Shown: positions 25,701-40,700 of the stretch, piece by piece
Position numbering within the stretch: the first letter of the stretch is position 1
Layout: each line of letters begins with the position of its first letter
Assembly (NCBI RefSeq): GCF_036417845.1
Contig: NC_089979.1
Location: 121,925,415-121,989,414 of the forward strand
Length of the DNA: 64,000 nt
Direction of reading: 5' to 3'
Source: Apteryx mantelli
Taxonomy: Eukaryota > Chordata > Aves > Apterygiformes > Apterygidae
Notes under the pieces: model-generated
Databases searched by the model: none
What the model was told of the DNA's origin: nothing
What the model saw: only the letters and a program-made list of their open reading frames with translations
Translations under genes and position numbers: made by a program

Positions 25701-28700
25701 GTCAGCATTGCCAAAGGTTCTGACGTAAATCAGAAATACAACTTAAATAACAAACTGCAGGATTAAAAAAGTCATCTGCCTTCATTGAATATACACAAAA
25801 TATTGGCTCAAGAGTACAACTGAAGATGAAAACCCCCTTATGAATACATGGAAGAGACAACGGTTATGAGCCATCATGAACACTAGTTCACATGGAGAAG
25901 CAAGCATTCTCCCAATGACTCCTGAGCAATGCCGTGATCTTGGAGAGTCACGGTATGTGGAAAAGTTGCAGTGGAGGAGCAAGGCACTGGCCAATGGGGC
26001 AGTAGGAGGTTGGAGTGTCAGTACTGTGCAACAATACCTTTGAGGCGAAGGGAGTTGGCTGCCTTTCTTAGATTTTCCAGTGAATCATCCAGCCCATCCG
26101 AAAATATTAACAGAACCTGTCAGGAAAAGGAGCACAACCAGATCACTTGGCAAGAGATATTAAACATGGGGTCACTATAAAAATTAAAATTTGCATTGAA
26201 AATTGGCTATGAGATAGTTCAAATTACAGTACATCATGTACAGTACATGTCTTAGGTATGCATGTCAGGAAAAGCACTGAGGAGCAAGGAGAACAGCACA
26301 CAAAACCATCTTTTCTCTCACAGCACCCTCATTTGAGCGGTTTGTCTTGCTGACCACAGTTCTTAGCATTGCTATTAGTTGTATTATACCTGCCACTTTC
26401 CTAGTGTGCTAGGCTGAAGGCCAATTCTGCTCTGACTTATCCCTTGAAGAGTTTTTTCTTATGTCACAGGAGTTCTCTTATATGTGAATGTGCACAAGAA
26501 TTTAGAGCAAGCAGAATTTCTTTTTCTGGAAAAAATTTCCCTTCTGCAGCCCCCAGTTGGATGTGTCATCTGAGCCACACCAGGGAGTCCATCCTCTCAG
26601 GGTACCGTCTTCCCTCCCCACAGACTTTTAGGTCCCCTCACTTCTTCCCACACAAGCACAGTGCACCACCCAGCTCCAGTCCCTGCAATCTTTTTCCTGT
26701 TAAGGCATAAGGCTTAGCTCACTCTTAATAAGTATGCTAACATTGACCCTCTGTGTTTGCAGTGGAGAATAGGACCGTAACTAGGCAAATACATCACAGA
26801 TTGCTGGAAAAAAATTGTGGGCCTGGGTTTGGTGATTTTCTGGCAATCTTTTCAATTTAAAAATATGGTGGAAAAAAAGAGGGAGGTGTTAGCTCATTTT
26901 ATATATATTTGTGTGTATGTATACACACACACACACACACACACACACTTACAAAGCTTTTACTTATATAAAGCACTTGCTGGAATACATCTGAGTCTTG
27001 CTCTGTCAAAAATGCTGGAATTAGGTCCAGATTCTTTACTGAAAATTAAGTAACAAAAGAAGAAATGCAAGCAACAGAATAATCACTATACCTGATGAGC
27101 TTTATAGCTGATAAATTTTATAGAACAAGCATGTTATTGCTCAGGACCCTATGAAGATTAAATTGTGATTTCATGTCCATTCTAAAATCTTGTATTTACA
27201 ATTAGCACATAAACAGTATCAGAAAGGAATATTAATCCACTGTGAGATTTACACTCTATTTCTAGTAATAATGCATGAGCAGAAAGGAGCCTTGCTTAAC
27301 TCTGATCCTCCATAGGAATTTAACAGAATTGGCAATTAGGAGAAAAAACACTGCTTTTATTTGTACAAACAAAATCTCTCTAGTGAGACTCAACAGAAGC
27401 AGTATCTCATATGGCCATGTTCCCCATCCAGAGGAAAATGATATCTTAAGACATCTTTGGGAAAAAAAAAAAAAGTTAAATATGCTGAAAAATATAGGGT
27501 GCCCATTTTCATCTGAAAACAGAGGAACTTGTAACAATACAGCTTTCCAGGAACACTTCTCATTAGATTAAAATTAACACTTTAAAAAAAAAATTAAAAC
27601 AAGGAACATGGAGAAAATGCTTGATGTATTTGACAAGGGCTGAACTGTCCTTCCTCAGTAGAAATATCTTCTTGGATGGAGACCTTAGTAAGCGATCATA
27701 TCCAAACAGCTACTACTGGACATGCACTGTGCTTTACTGAGTCAGTGCTTTATTAAAAATAAACTGTCAGGGCAATGATCCTGAAAAATTATAATGTGAT
27801 TTAATTTTCATTCAGCTAAGTGGAAGGATCCCTATTCACTTCAGCAAGACTGGATCAAGCCCTGTACTTCTCCCTTCACCTCATTTCAAGATGGATGAGA
27901 TTAACAGTGTCTATACCCATTTTTCTGATTGCCAGTTATCCCTGGGCAGAAGTCGACTTTGTTTTTTGAAATTATTGATAAATTAGCTACAGAAGTTAAC
28001 CTCTGTAAACAAAGTTCTTGGGTTATATTTTCTGTGACTTCTGCTTAGAGCTCTCACTACTCAGGACAGGGAATTAGGATCAGGATTTGGAATTTCTGAA
28101 AGAGAACTGTTTCCACTACACAAAGTGCAAAGAGATGCCAAGAAGTAAGAATGTTTCCTGTGTGAATGCTTGTGATCATATGTATTAACCCAAATGTTCT
28201 GGTTATCATCTCACTGCAGAAATGCTCAGGGAATAGGAATTGACATATGCAGTTATAGGAAGATGAAAGAAAGAATTTATTAGACTCGCCAATTCCTGAG
28301 CTACCTTTTTCCCTCGAGTATTCAGTATTAAAGTCAGCAAACTTTAAACTGCATCAGTTTTTCACCACAGAATCACATACATTCGCACATTAATTTACCT
28401 TCACTTTAGCAGAGGTCACACTAAAGAACTTCTCCCAAAGTGCCTGTAAGATGTCTGCATTAAGGTAGGTGTCTATAGTAGTCTGTGCATCTAAGAACTT
28501 CTGGATGACCTCTTCATTATAGTCTTCAAAATCAGAGTCAAAGACAAATTGGTTGGTCTGTGCCAACACTTGGAACTTGAACTTAACGTTGACTGGAGAG
28601 CCAAAATTACAGCTGACATTTGGCAGCGATTTCATCTGGAGTAAAAGTTTGGGGAGGAACGTTTGTAATTTCTGTTTTAGATGCAGTATGGATACTGGCC

Positions 28701-31700
28701 ATACGTGCCGCAAAATATCAATTCCTATAGAAAGATCTATGTTGCAGTCTGTGAAGAAAGCAGAGGAAAATGGAAACCATCAACATATGCTATTTATTAT
28801 CTTGTCTTTTGTCAGAATCAAGGAACTTGAACAAAATTCAGTATGATAGATTCAAAAGCAGAAATCAGAATCAGAGAAGCAGGTTTTCCATAAATATAAA
28901 TTGCTGTCAGCCCACCACTTTCAGTACGGCTATGTCACTTGCAGCTGCTGAGGACTGACACTCACACTGCAAAACAGCCTAACAGATTAGGTCCTCACCA
29001 AAGGCCTAATCTTGCAAAATGCTTCTATGGGCTTTGCTATTGGCTGTGAATGTGCAATACATATTCCAATTGCAATGGAAAGCTTGCTGGCTGGCTGCGC
29101 TTCATCACTTCATCACAAGATCAGATGATGCACATAAATACAAAGCAACAGGCCAAAGAAACAAACCTAAGAAGCAGAATGCAACATCGTATGCCCACTG
29201 TGAATAACAGCTGCTGTAAAGTAAGGCCCGCCTCAGTTATGGAACTGCTTGCACAGCTGCTGAAAACAACAGCAAATATTGCAATGTGGTTATTTTTTCC
29301 CCCTAGATCACACTGCCCTGGTCAAGCAACTAAATTATTTGGCTAGTTTCTTCTGTACCTTGAATCTTCATGTTTTATGTTGAAGTTTATTCTGTGCCCC
29401 TAGCTGCATTATCATCAATCGTTGTTGTACCTTTGCAAGGAAGTCTGAGGCATGCAATTTTATCCATAAAACAGTGCACTCCCTAATTTTGTTCCTTCTT
29501 CATCCATTGACCCTGGAACACTTTTTAAAGAGAGAGTTGTTTCCCATGTTTGCTAGTTTAGGCTAGTCCTTATTGACCATTTTTCCATATAAAGTTCACT
29601 CCAGTTCTCTGTTTTTCTCTCTCTCATTCATAGCTCCCTTTGTGGGGGGGGAGCCAAGGAGATGCAATAAATGAATGCAATGGAGATAGCACACATACAG
29701 ACCCTAGAAGAGAAAATAATGGGAACTGTTTGGGGTTTTCCTATTTGCTTCAGTCACAACAGAATCAGGGAGAAAAGGCTCAGGAAAGGTGAACAAGTGT
29801 TCAGCTATTTATCATTTCAAATAAATCTGGGTATGATTTCATCTCAGAGTGTTTGGCCATGACTATGTTTCAGTATTTCCTCCTGTAGTACAAACTGCCC
29901 TCTAGAAGGCATGATCTGCTGTTAAGCAGAATGAAAATCTTTAAATACAAAAGGTCATAGTGAAAGAGTTTTCTTGGCTATGAAACCTGGCTTGCCTTAA
30001 GCCTTAGAGTAGCATAAGAAATCTATACAGCTTTTGTTTGTTTAGGCAACAATGTGAAAAAACTTCTCCTAAATAGCTAAATACATCTCTAAATATATAT
30101 ATAAATAGACAGACACATATATATGAGTCAGGCCCTTTAGCCAGGCTGTAAGAGTTGCACATCTGATTTTCAAATTCACAGAACATCTGTGATGGAAAGA
30201 TCACCATCAGTTCAGGCACTTGTGTTATTCTACTTGTATATGGATGTTTCTGATTAAACATTTCCACGAACATTAAATTTAGAGGATTTTTCTTCCAGCA
30301 TGTGCTCATGCCTAGCACACACAAAGTGTGTTTTCACAACAAGGTTTTTCTGAGATCTGAGTCTTTTCAACCACATAATTTGGAAGGAGTGCAAAAGGCA
30401 ACCATGGTCTCACCGGTTTAGTGCTGACAATTGATCACGCAGACTGCTCAGCTCTTAACACACTCCCAGACCCCTGCCACTGCCCAGTGTACCAGCAATA
30501 ATGATACCAAAACAGAAATAAAGCATTAACTTTTGTGCTGACATGCTGTGTACGAGAACATGTAAAACACTTTCCTGAAGGTATTCTGTACTCTGCAGAT
30601 GATCTGTATTTATTTGAAGGAGTAAATACCTGCTTTGTGTAGCTAATATCTTTTTTTTTTAATCACCTATTCTCCCCCATACATCCACATTATTAAACTG
30701 ACCCCTCTCACTGCTACCAAAGGTATCTTTTTTCCACTGTCGATCTCCCATACCTGCAACTCAGTTCTTTTTAATTTTTAAAGTCTGACAATTTAGAAGA
30801 GGGTGACTGGAGAAGGGTGGATTTATTACAGGAAAGAAGGTCAGTGAATACAGGTAAACAGAAGACAGAGGCCAAGACAAAACAGGTTTCACATGGAAAT
30901 TGGTCATTGTTTTACAAGACGAATTTATCCAGAACTTAAAAATAAATACGTACATCAGTGAGAGTAAACCCGATATGTTTTCCTCAACTTTTTATCTCTA
31001 TAAACAACTGTGCCTGTATAGATCAAGCTTACTGCTCCATCTCCTATTAAAATCTCCCTGTCCTCTGGCCCTGAAACAACAGGAGGTGCTACTGCATCCG
31101 CCGTGGTTATGCTGTTCCGTGGCAGCACACCCCACTTGCCCAGCAACAGTCTCTGCCTCTGTTTTTGGAAGCCAGGAGCTGCCTTGTCAGCTGGAGGCTT
31201 GTGCAGCTCCAGATGGGAGAAAGTGGGGGTGTGCAGAGTTTACTCTGATACAGGCCCAGCTATTCTTCTCCCTGAAAACTCTCATTCATACAACGAGCAG
31301 TTCCCAGCTTTGGCAGGGCAGGCTCAGCTCTCTTCATTTTGCCTCCAACACTCCAGCAAAACAACAGCCAGTTTTGATGTGTTTAAGAACTCACAGGCCC
31401 AGGGTGTAGCAGAGGCAAAGCCTCCTTCCCCTGTTTGGCTGTTGTTACAGAAAGCCTCCGACACACAGTGTGATCACCAAGATGTGCCTTTCTGACAGTG
31501 GGTTTGTGATCACTAAGGGAATGAAGCCTGAAAAGTTGGGGAGGACCAGTTTTAGAGCATGTATCCAACACATGTAAACCATCATATATATAGTGAAAGT
31601 ACAGGGAAGACAACACAAAGGTTTAAAGGACAGTCACAGCCCCTATGAGACTGAAAACATAGGAAGGACAGAGAGAACTGCTCTAGCATTGTCTCTTCCT

Positions 31701-34700
31701 GCTTCTCCCAGTCAATGCCACCCACTTACCCACAGCTGGTCACCCTCACCTTCAGCAGAGGAAGAGCTCAGCTTTTCGATTTGTCATTCACTACATGTTT
31801 CTCTTGCAACTTTGCAAACAGATCTACAGTTTTATCTTTTACTACATAACTGGCATGAGTACATTAGAATTTTAAAGACCAGGGCGTGTGTGTTTCTTGC
31901 TCCAACCTTCCCACACAACAAGGTGATTGATACTGCAGCAGCAAGTCAGATTAAACTCAGATACAATAGCATCTGACATCTGATAAAAGTCACTGCATTA
32001 ATCAAAGGCACATCTGATCCTTTATTTTCTTCGGGGTTGGGAGCCTCTCAGTCTGTGGAGTATCCTTGGAACAGCAATCAAACTGCTGTTACCACCAGGA
32101 AGATGTAGTAAGAGATATCACATTCTGTTTCCTATATAAAGGGAGCCTTTTGCTAGGGTCTCAGCATTATTGTGGATTTGCTCTTCACACCTTGCCAGCA
32201 CCTCCTGCCCTGCAGGTTGGATTTGCTCACACAGTCTCTCTGCAGTGTCTTTCTGTTGGAAATAAGTTTTGTCAACAGCTGCTGCTGACAGTTCCACTGA
32301 AGCAATAAGATCAGATTCAGCTGTAGATGACTCAAAGTTAGGTTTCTGAAGGTTTTAAATGCTGCTAAATTGGCTATTTTCTCTTTTGTGATTAGGATAT
32401 CTAGGGTGCATCTGCTCTGGCTCCTTTTAGACACTGAGAAGCTATGATATGAGTGCTAGATGTGAAGCACTGCCTCACCTCTGAAGCCATTTACTACAGC
32501 AAAGAGTGTAATGGTTCTTGACTGAATTAAGGTGTGAGCCAAGAAAGTTGCAAGGCTGAGTAACCAGAGCAGAGCTCTTTGGTAAAACAGTTGCATTGCT
32601 TCCAAGCTAGCTCAGGTACCTTTACCAAGGACCGTACATAGCCATATGGATACACATTCTTATATACCCAACAAAAAGTTTATGTTGCTTACCCTGGCTA
32701 GGAGAATCTCCAGATTCACAGACCTCATCAACAATACTCCTCTTGATGGCTCTCAGTGCATCGAAGTTCTCCACTGTGAACACTTTCCTTGCATCACCAG
32801 CTATTCGAAGCAGCTCAAAAGAGTTTATAATCCCTATGCCAACTGCAAAGACATGTATCCCATCACTCCTCAAAGCCAGTGCTGCATCCTCCACCGTGTC
32901 ATTAGAGTGCCCGTCTGTAATCACAACAAGGTTCTGTGAGACTCCTTGGCTATTGCGGCCTCCGTTGGCAGGCTCAAAAAGGCTCTGGACAAACCTCAGC
33001 CCTTTGCCAGTGAATGTAGAGGACCGCAACTGCTCAATGCTGTCGATCTGTTCTTTTATGATGGTGTTAGTATAGAAGTCATTAAGAGAAAATTCTTTTT
33101 GGGGGTCTTGGCTGTACTGGACTACCCCAACATGTACTTTTTCCTTAGAAATAACAAAACTGTCCACAATTTCCTTCATGAAGGTCTTCATGACAGAAAA
33201 GTTACTTTTTGATATGCTTCTTGACCCATCTATCAAGAATACCAGATCTGCCACTTGATTGCTGCAAACTTAGGGAAAAAGCAGAAAAAAGAAAAAAAGT
33301 TAGTGAAGGATGTAACCTGGACAGTGTTTAGTCTTTTGCTTGTGCTCTTTCATGTAAAACTCTAGTCACATGAGCTAGTCACAGACAGGCCATTCAAGGC
33401 CAAACGATCATTTATCTTACTTCAACCCTTCATCCTCTGTGCAGTAACAACTTGCAAAAGAAATCAGTTCTTTGTGCACCATCTAAAAGGTTGGGAGAGA
33501 CAAAAGACAGAGCTTATGACTGAAGTCAAACCCTCAGCCAAGAAAGGTCAGACTTTAACTACCCCACTCACTACTCTATCCTCTGGTTACCTGAAGGGCC
33601 ACTGTGAGGAAATATCACTTGAACTGCTTGACTACCAAGAAGGAAGACAGTGTGCCAGTACCCTTGAAGCTGAAGGAATTCTCACACATCATTTTCATTG
33701 CAGAAGCAGAGCTACTCAATGTTTTGATTGGCAGCCTCTATTTGAGTTGTCAGAGTGACACTTCACTGGATCTAAAAATTGTTTCTTTGTTAGAGAGAAC
33801 CTGATACTGTATGTTGTGCAGCAAGAAAAAATGACAGGATGTAAGAGAAGCCATCTTTCAGAGCAAAATACACCAGGGAAGGGAAGTCTTTCTACAGGTG
33901 TTGTAGCTGATTTGATAAATGGCAGTTCCAAATACAATGGGTCCTTTTCCAAGCCCAAAGTGTATTTGATAAGAGACATGCTGGGAGGCATGTGTCGAGG
34001 TGGAGGGAATCACCCACTTTATACACTCTTATCACTGATGGCCACACTTTCAGTAACTAAAGGCCCTTTGGATTTTCAGCAGACAATGTTTTTGCACGTA
34101 CTGGTTACAGCTCTAGATGCTCTTGCTGCATTTTCACATATGCAGTCCTAAGTGATATTGTGATATTTTTCTCTCAACACAGGTGAACCTCTAAATCTTG
34201 AAAATTTAGCTCTCAGAACTTAATTTTTACACAGTACAAATTATCCACCCAAAAATCAGACACAAAATTGTAGAAATTATTAGAAGTTCTCAGAGCGATC
34301 AGAACAAAGAGTACAGAAAAGAAATGTTTTCGTTAAGAATGTACAAAACTTTCAAATGGACAGTTCTGGTGCAAGCCTGACAAGAGGAAAGTTTTTGTTT
34401 CTCACAGAGCCATAGTGCCTGCCTTTACCTTGGAAGCACAAGAATTTATGTCCTTTTTATTTTGTTCAAAAAAGAGTGAAGCAAAAGCTTTAACTCAATA
34501 GCATTCCCTTGCTGGGATGTAACAGAGTAACAGCTGAATGACATATCCTATCTATTCTAACACTTCAGGAAATGCACAAGGCATCACTGCACAGAATCCT
34601 GTTCATTTAGGTGACTATGGGAAAGAAACCAGAAAAGGGAAATGAGTGGAGAGGAGCAAGAAACTCTTTGTCTTTGAAGATTAAATCCAGCAACTTCAAC

Positions 34701-37700
34701 CCCTTTTCTGGCTATAGATCAAAAAACAGTTGATTCTGACCCATAACATCTCTCTATGCAGGGAAAAACATCATCTCATCTCCAATGAACCTTTAACAAT
34801 AAGCTAATAACACTGACATTGCAAACTGCATGTCTTCCGGACAGAAAAGGAGAGAAATAAGAAGGGTGGGAGAGGGCACACCGACACAGAACCCTCCCTC
34901 TTGAAGAGGGCCTCTGTATAGCGGGGGACACAGGTTCCCACTGAAGTGGAAAGGGTTGCATTCATAAGGAACTGTCTCTATTATGTGTGGAATAAAAATA
35001 GCCAAGAAGACTTAGATGACATCCGCCTCCCTTTGCCAGCATAAGCAACCTCTTGAAAATAACTGATGGAAGCACATCAGTAGAAGGCATCTTTTGGAAT
35101 TAAATCTTGACACATTCTGTATTTCAAACAGGGAACTGTCTTAAACTTTTCCACCCATCCTCCATTGTTTCCACAGACTATTTTAAATACTGTTCCTGTT
35201 TCAAACAGCCTGCACCAGCTGTAGAAAAAGACATAATAACTCTGTTCAAAAGTCTCCTTTACCTGGCTGAGATTTCTCACACACTATCTGCATAAGGTTT
35301 TTGTGTATGCTTTCCAGTGAATCATAGCTCTGTGCAAAGAAAAATCGTTCTTGATCTCCAGTAATCTCTTGAAGTTCTGCTCTGCTTGTTGTGCTCACTC
35401 CAACAGCAACTAAGTTGATTCCATCTTCCTTCAAAGCTCTTACAGCTGCAGGAAGGTTGGCTCTATCTGATGGCACAGTTGGTTCATCAGTAATAAGAAT
35501 GAGGATCCTGGTGACAGCAAGAGAAGATGCACGCCCACCATAGTTCACACCAAATGTCTGCCTGGCAAAGCTCAAAGCTCTTGCTGTGAAGGGCTGGCCT
35601 GGCAGAGGCTTCAAGTTGAATATTGCTTCTCTGATCTGAGACTTGGAGAAGTAAGAATTCAGTGAGAAATGCACCTCCTGTTTGGAGCTATACACCAAAA
35701 CACCAAACTGAACTTTGTTCACTCCGACCACTGAGTCATTAAGTACTGCTTCCATGAGACGCTGCACATTCTTGAACTGCAGGTCTGTAATGCCAGATGA
35801 TCCATGCACTACAAACATGATATCAGCAACTTTTGCCCTTTTGCACACTGTTATAAGTAGAAACAGAGGAAACAAAGAAACAAGGTTAGAATTCTGTCTC
35901 TTCCTCCCCCATTCCTGTGCAGGGATTTTTGTTCCCATATTACAGTTGAAAGCAGAAAGTGCAGAGATACTGAGGAAACCTAAATAGAAATGCTTAGGTG
36001 TTTTCCCTAAGGAAAAAGGAAAATATTTACCTATCTGCTCATGAGGAACAGAATGAGATTATAGCCTACAAAGAAAACAGGTCCGTATTCTAATACCACC
36101 TTTCACGCCACTGTAACTGCGTATTATCATGGGGGGGGGGGACGTTAGGTTCCATCATAAATATGGAAAGCAAAACCTATCCTTATAAAGACTTAACAGG
36201 AAAAATGACAAAAGGGATCTAGAGAAAACATACAAAGTGGGTTACCACCATCACTTACAATTTTCTAGATTGCAAATTTCAAAGCGAATATGCTTTCCCA
36301 GGAAGTCAAGGTTATTCTCAAAGAACACTTTGTCTTGAGTGCCAACAATCTCCAAAAGCTGGGAATTGTTTGCCTTTAGCATGTCAATGGCATAGATGGT
36401 GATACTTTTGTCCCGTATGGCCCTGGCTGGGATTTTCACTGGATCTTGGGATTTCCCATCAGTGATCACTATTAAGTACTGTTTCAATTCAGGACGCCCT
36501 CCCCTATATCGGTCAAAGTAAGAGGCAGCAAAGGTCAGCGCTTTCCCAGTAAGTGTTCTTGATTTAATCTGCTGCATTTCCTGAATGGCTCTCTGAAGAT
36601 CAGTCATGGTGCTGTATCTGTCAAGCTGGAACTCTTCTCTTATTTCAGAGCTGAACTGCAGCAAGCCGATTCGAACATTATCAAGCCCAACATCCACTTT
36701 GGTCACAAATGACTGCATGAAATCCTTCACCTTCTGAAACTCAGCTGGACGAATACTCTTTGAGCTGTCCACCAGGAAAACAATGTCGGCTCTCAAATTC
36801 TTACAGGCTAAGAAATAAAGGAGAAAAGAATAGGTTAGTACCACAAATCTCTTCTCACCTGCACTTTTAACATCTAAGTTGCATCAACATCCGAAAAACA
36901 GTGAATGACAGAACAGGCAGACAGATTTGTCTTCAGCAGGTCTGCCTGAAAGAATTAAATCCAGATAGTGCACAGTAAATTTAATAGCTAACATATAAAC
37001 AAAGGCTGGAGCCTACTGGAGATAATGCCTTTGTTCATCATATATGACCCCCTATGAACCAGTGAGTGTGTTTCAAGAGAGAGAATTCTGCCACTTGATA
37101 CATAGTCAGCTTCCTCCATGACGGTAAGTATGTGGTACAGTAAGGGATGCACATGATCACTGGGTAAGAATACTCTGCACATGCCAGAAGAACATTCCGT
37201 GACTTGGGTATTGAAAATCAGAGTCTATCTCCCTGTGAAAGACAATGTCCTGCAATGCTTAAACTACTCATCTGTTTAGAACCACAAGGATCCTGGTGTT
37301 AGACTGTAGGCAATTCAGGACAGGCATTATCACTGCATTCCATATCTGTTCTCACAAAATGGGACTGGCACATGCCAAACGTAAGTACTTAGATTTCTAC
37401 ACTTGGGCACATTAAGGAATTTCAACTGCTGTTATTTAGTATCATTTAATTTTGTTCAGTGATTGGTGAAAACTGTACCTTGAAAGAGGGTAACCTAGCC
37501 TTGACCTGGCAGTCTGAGATCACCCACACACAAATTTCTGGTTATTTCTGTTTATGTAGCAATATCCTCTTCAGTATAACCAAAATTGTATGAGCATATT
37601 CTAATACTAGGTGCTTGGAAGGGATCCAATTGTGCTGAGGAGAACCTCTTACCATTTTCTGAGCAGATAGCTCGCACAATGTCGTGTTTAATAAGCTTCA

Positions 37701-40700
37701 GGGAATCGAAGTCGTTCACAAAGAATATTCTGTCTTTTGTCTCCACTATTTCTGCCAGCTCTTTCCGAACAGCTTCTTTGATGCCAATGGCATATATAAC
37801 AATCTCTTGTTGCCTCAACTCTTTTGCTGCCTGATTCACCTTATCTTGGGATTTACCATCTGTAATCACTATCAGGGTCTGTGGAACATTTTGCCTGGCA
37901 GCCATTCTGAACAGACTTTTCATAGACCTTAAAGCATCTCCAGTTCGGGTGCCTCCACCTATTTGATCAATATTCCTAATTGCCTCTGTTAACCTCGTCG
38001 TTTGGTTATGCTGGCCAATCATGAATTCTGTCCTTGACTTGTCTGAATACTGAACCACGCCAAAGCGAACACTGCTGGCCCCAACTTGAAACATCCCGAC
38101 CATCTCATTCATGAATGTTTTCATGTCCTCGAAATCAGATGGATTTATGCTGCCAGAGCCATCAATCAAGAAATAAATGTCAGCTTCCTCTGTGTACACA
38201 CAACCTTATTAGTGGGAAGAAAAGAAAAAAAAAAGTTATGGAACTTTTGACACTTTAAGAAGGAGTGAGAAAATTACTTAATTACATTCTAATCTCCAAA
38301 ATAAGTCACTAAACATCAAAAATAATATTTGGCTTGGGAAAAGCCCTTCAGTCTAAAAGCCTGTAAAATCTTGGGTGTTTAAGAGATTGAATTAGAGATG
38401 ATCAAACTTCTCTACACCAATAAAATGTGTCAAGACAACAAAATGGAAGAATAGAACCTATTATTGCTGGCACTGGATAACAAAAAGATAACAAGCATGG
38501 TCGGATAACAATCAGGACTGGAATAAAGGTATTAAAGGGTATGAACTGTTGGAGAAAAACAGAAATAAAAGTAAACATAGTGGGGTACAGTAACAATGTG
38601 ACAGCCTGTAAAGACAAAAGAAGGGAAAAAATAAACACAGAAACAAGGCTACTTTGAGAATGGTAAGATAGGCATTCTGGGAACAGATTGGGTACAATTT
38701 AGTTATGAATAAATAAATATTACCAGAATTTATATCATTATGAGACTAGCTTCCCAGAGCAAACTATTAATAATGGCATGGCTCAGCTATTCCTGGAGGT
38801 GACAGATGACAGTGTGCTTCACTAGTCACAAAATTTGGAGGCAATATCAGCCAGGACATGATTTTGGTAAGCACAAAGAAAATTAAGGGAGAGATGTCAT
38901 AGAAAATAGCCTGGATTCAAGTAACTGAGAAATGATCCCATTTAATTTTAATGGAAGATGTAGAAGTACATTCATTTATGAGATTTCAAAGAACAAATGC
39001 TATTAAGCTGTAAGAATTAGTATGGACAATTAACCTGAAGAATCCAAGGACCTGAGTATGAGGGAGACTGAGGATTTGCTAAACCGGAAGGGTCAAATGC
39101 CTCCTGGCATGCCTGTCCCTAACAGAGCAGGAATATACAGGGAACAGTTCCAAGCAGGGCAGATCTTACCTTGAGACTAATGGTGTCTCCATCCCCACCA
39201 GAACTCTACAAACCTCACTAAAACCTTTGTGAATCTTATTTTCCCTCTGCATTAAGTGCAGATGGAGCATATGCCTGCATCAAACCTGGCAGCACAACAT
39301 ATTTAAATGCGAATTATATATGTACTTCTTACCTTCTTTCAGATTCCGCAATTGTAATGGGGCTACAAAGGTTTTTGTCACAATCTCGTTACAAAGTCGT
39401 TTTTTTATTTTCCATTCAATATTTGACAGCTGTAGAAAAAACTTCAGGCTGATGACATGTTTCCTTGGGGGATAAGTTGCAATTTTATCCAGCTTGCTAC
39501 TCTCTGTGGTATTCTGGATGCCCACAGCATAGACAGTAATACCTTTACGCCTTAGTTTAGATGCTGGTTCAGTGTAATTATCCAAGGATTGGCCATCAGT
39601 GATAACCACAGCAATTTGCTGCACTCCTTGTTTTTTCCTGCTACCTGCTTCTTGAGTAAAAACCTTCTTCCTCAGGAATTCAATAGCTACTCCAGTGTAT
39701 GTTTGCCCACCTCTATATGGTAAGTTCTTCAGGTAGTTCAGGATTTCTGATTTGTCCTTGAATGTGTCCAGGCTGAACTCTAGCCTTGGTTCATTACTGT
39801 ATAGCACTAGCCCAACTCTTACATTGCTTGGGCCAATATCCAGGGCATTAACAATTTTTAACAGAAAGGCCCTAATCAGCTGGAAGTTTTTTGACCCAAT
39901 TTTGCTGGATTCATCCACCAGAAACACAATATCTGCAATAGTCGCACTGGAACACACTAAAAGCAAAGCAAGTAAAAGGAAGATAAGATTAATGTAGATC
40001 ACACTGTGGGATAAATGGTGGGTACAGTTGGAGTAGGTTGTTTAAAAAAAGGATCATATGCAAGACGGTGCTACAATAAGACACCAAATCTTAATCCCTA
40101 TCAGCCTTAACAGCTGAGATTTTTATATTGGTTTTCATGGTAAAAGACAGCCCTGAAATAAACACTAGATCTTAAATCCTTTCTTGTCCACACTACAAGG
40201 AATTCTGCAAGACAAATACCTTTTCTCACCCTACTGCAGAGTGACGGCTAATCAGAACACCCCAGGACATTTGGGAAGTTGTTCTGTGGTTAAATACAAA
40301 CTCTCCTATGGCCATTTTCTAGAAACAAAATTTAGGCAAAGTTGTTGCCTTAGTCAGAATTGGCAATTTCGCTACAGCCAACCCCTCAAAAGCAAAGTCC
40401 TGTTCCTCTCAGTTAAAACACTAAATGCTAAACTGTGCATGGGCAAGTATTGCCTCAAGACAACAAAAGGTGGTAAATATTTTGCCAATCCAACAACTCT
40501 TTAAAACACAATCATCAGCTGTTTTCACTCTGCTCTTCCCTCACAGCTACCTGAGAAGTTGCTCTGGATGGGTTAGATGGGTTACCGATGGGTTAGAAGT
40601 TACTCATGCTGCTGTTTTTTCTCTGGTGATACACCATACCTGCTGGCACACTTGGATCAAGGTCATAAAGCTTCTGAACAGAGGCTTCCATAACAATGTC

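Larger units (their letters stand above)
24569..28398 (-). other. Introns around the 79-bp exon of module N1
   Basis: The introns of 1.5 and 2.3 kb contain one dinucleotide repeat (26923-26948) and scattered short ORFs without family resemblance. Confidence 0.8.

Noticed and set aside
30900..31409. 169-codon plus-strand ORF in the N2-N1 intron
   Set aside because: It has no resemblance to any family and biased low-complexity composition, and it lies antisense within an intron. It is the longest chance ORF of a locally GC-richer stretch.
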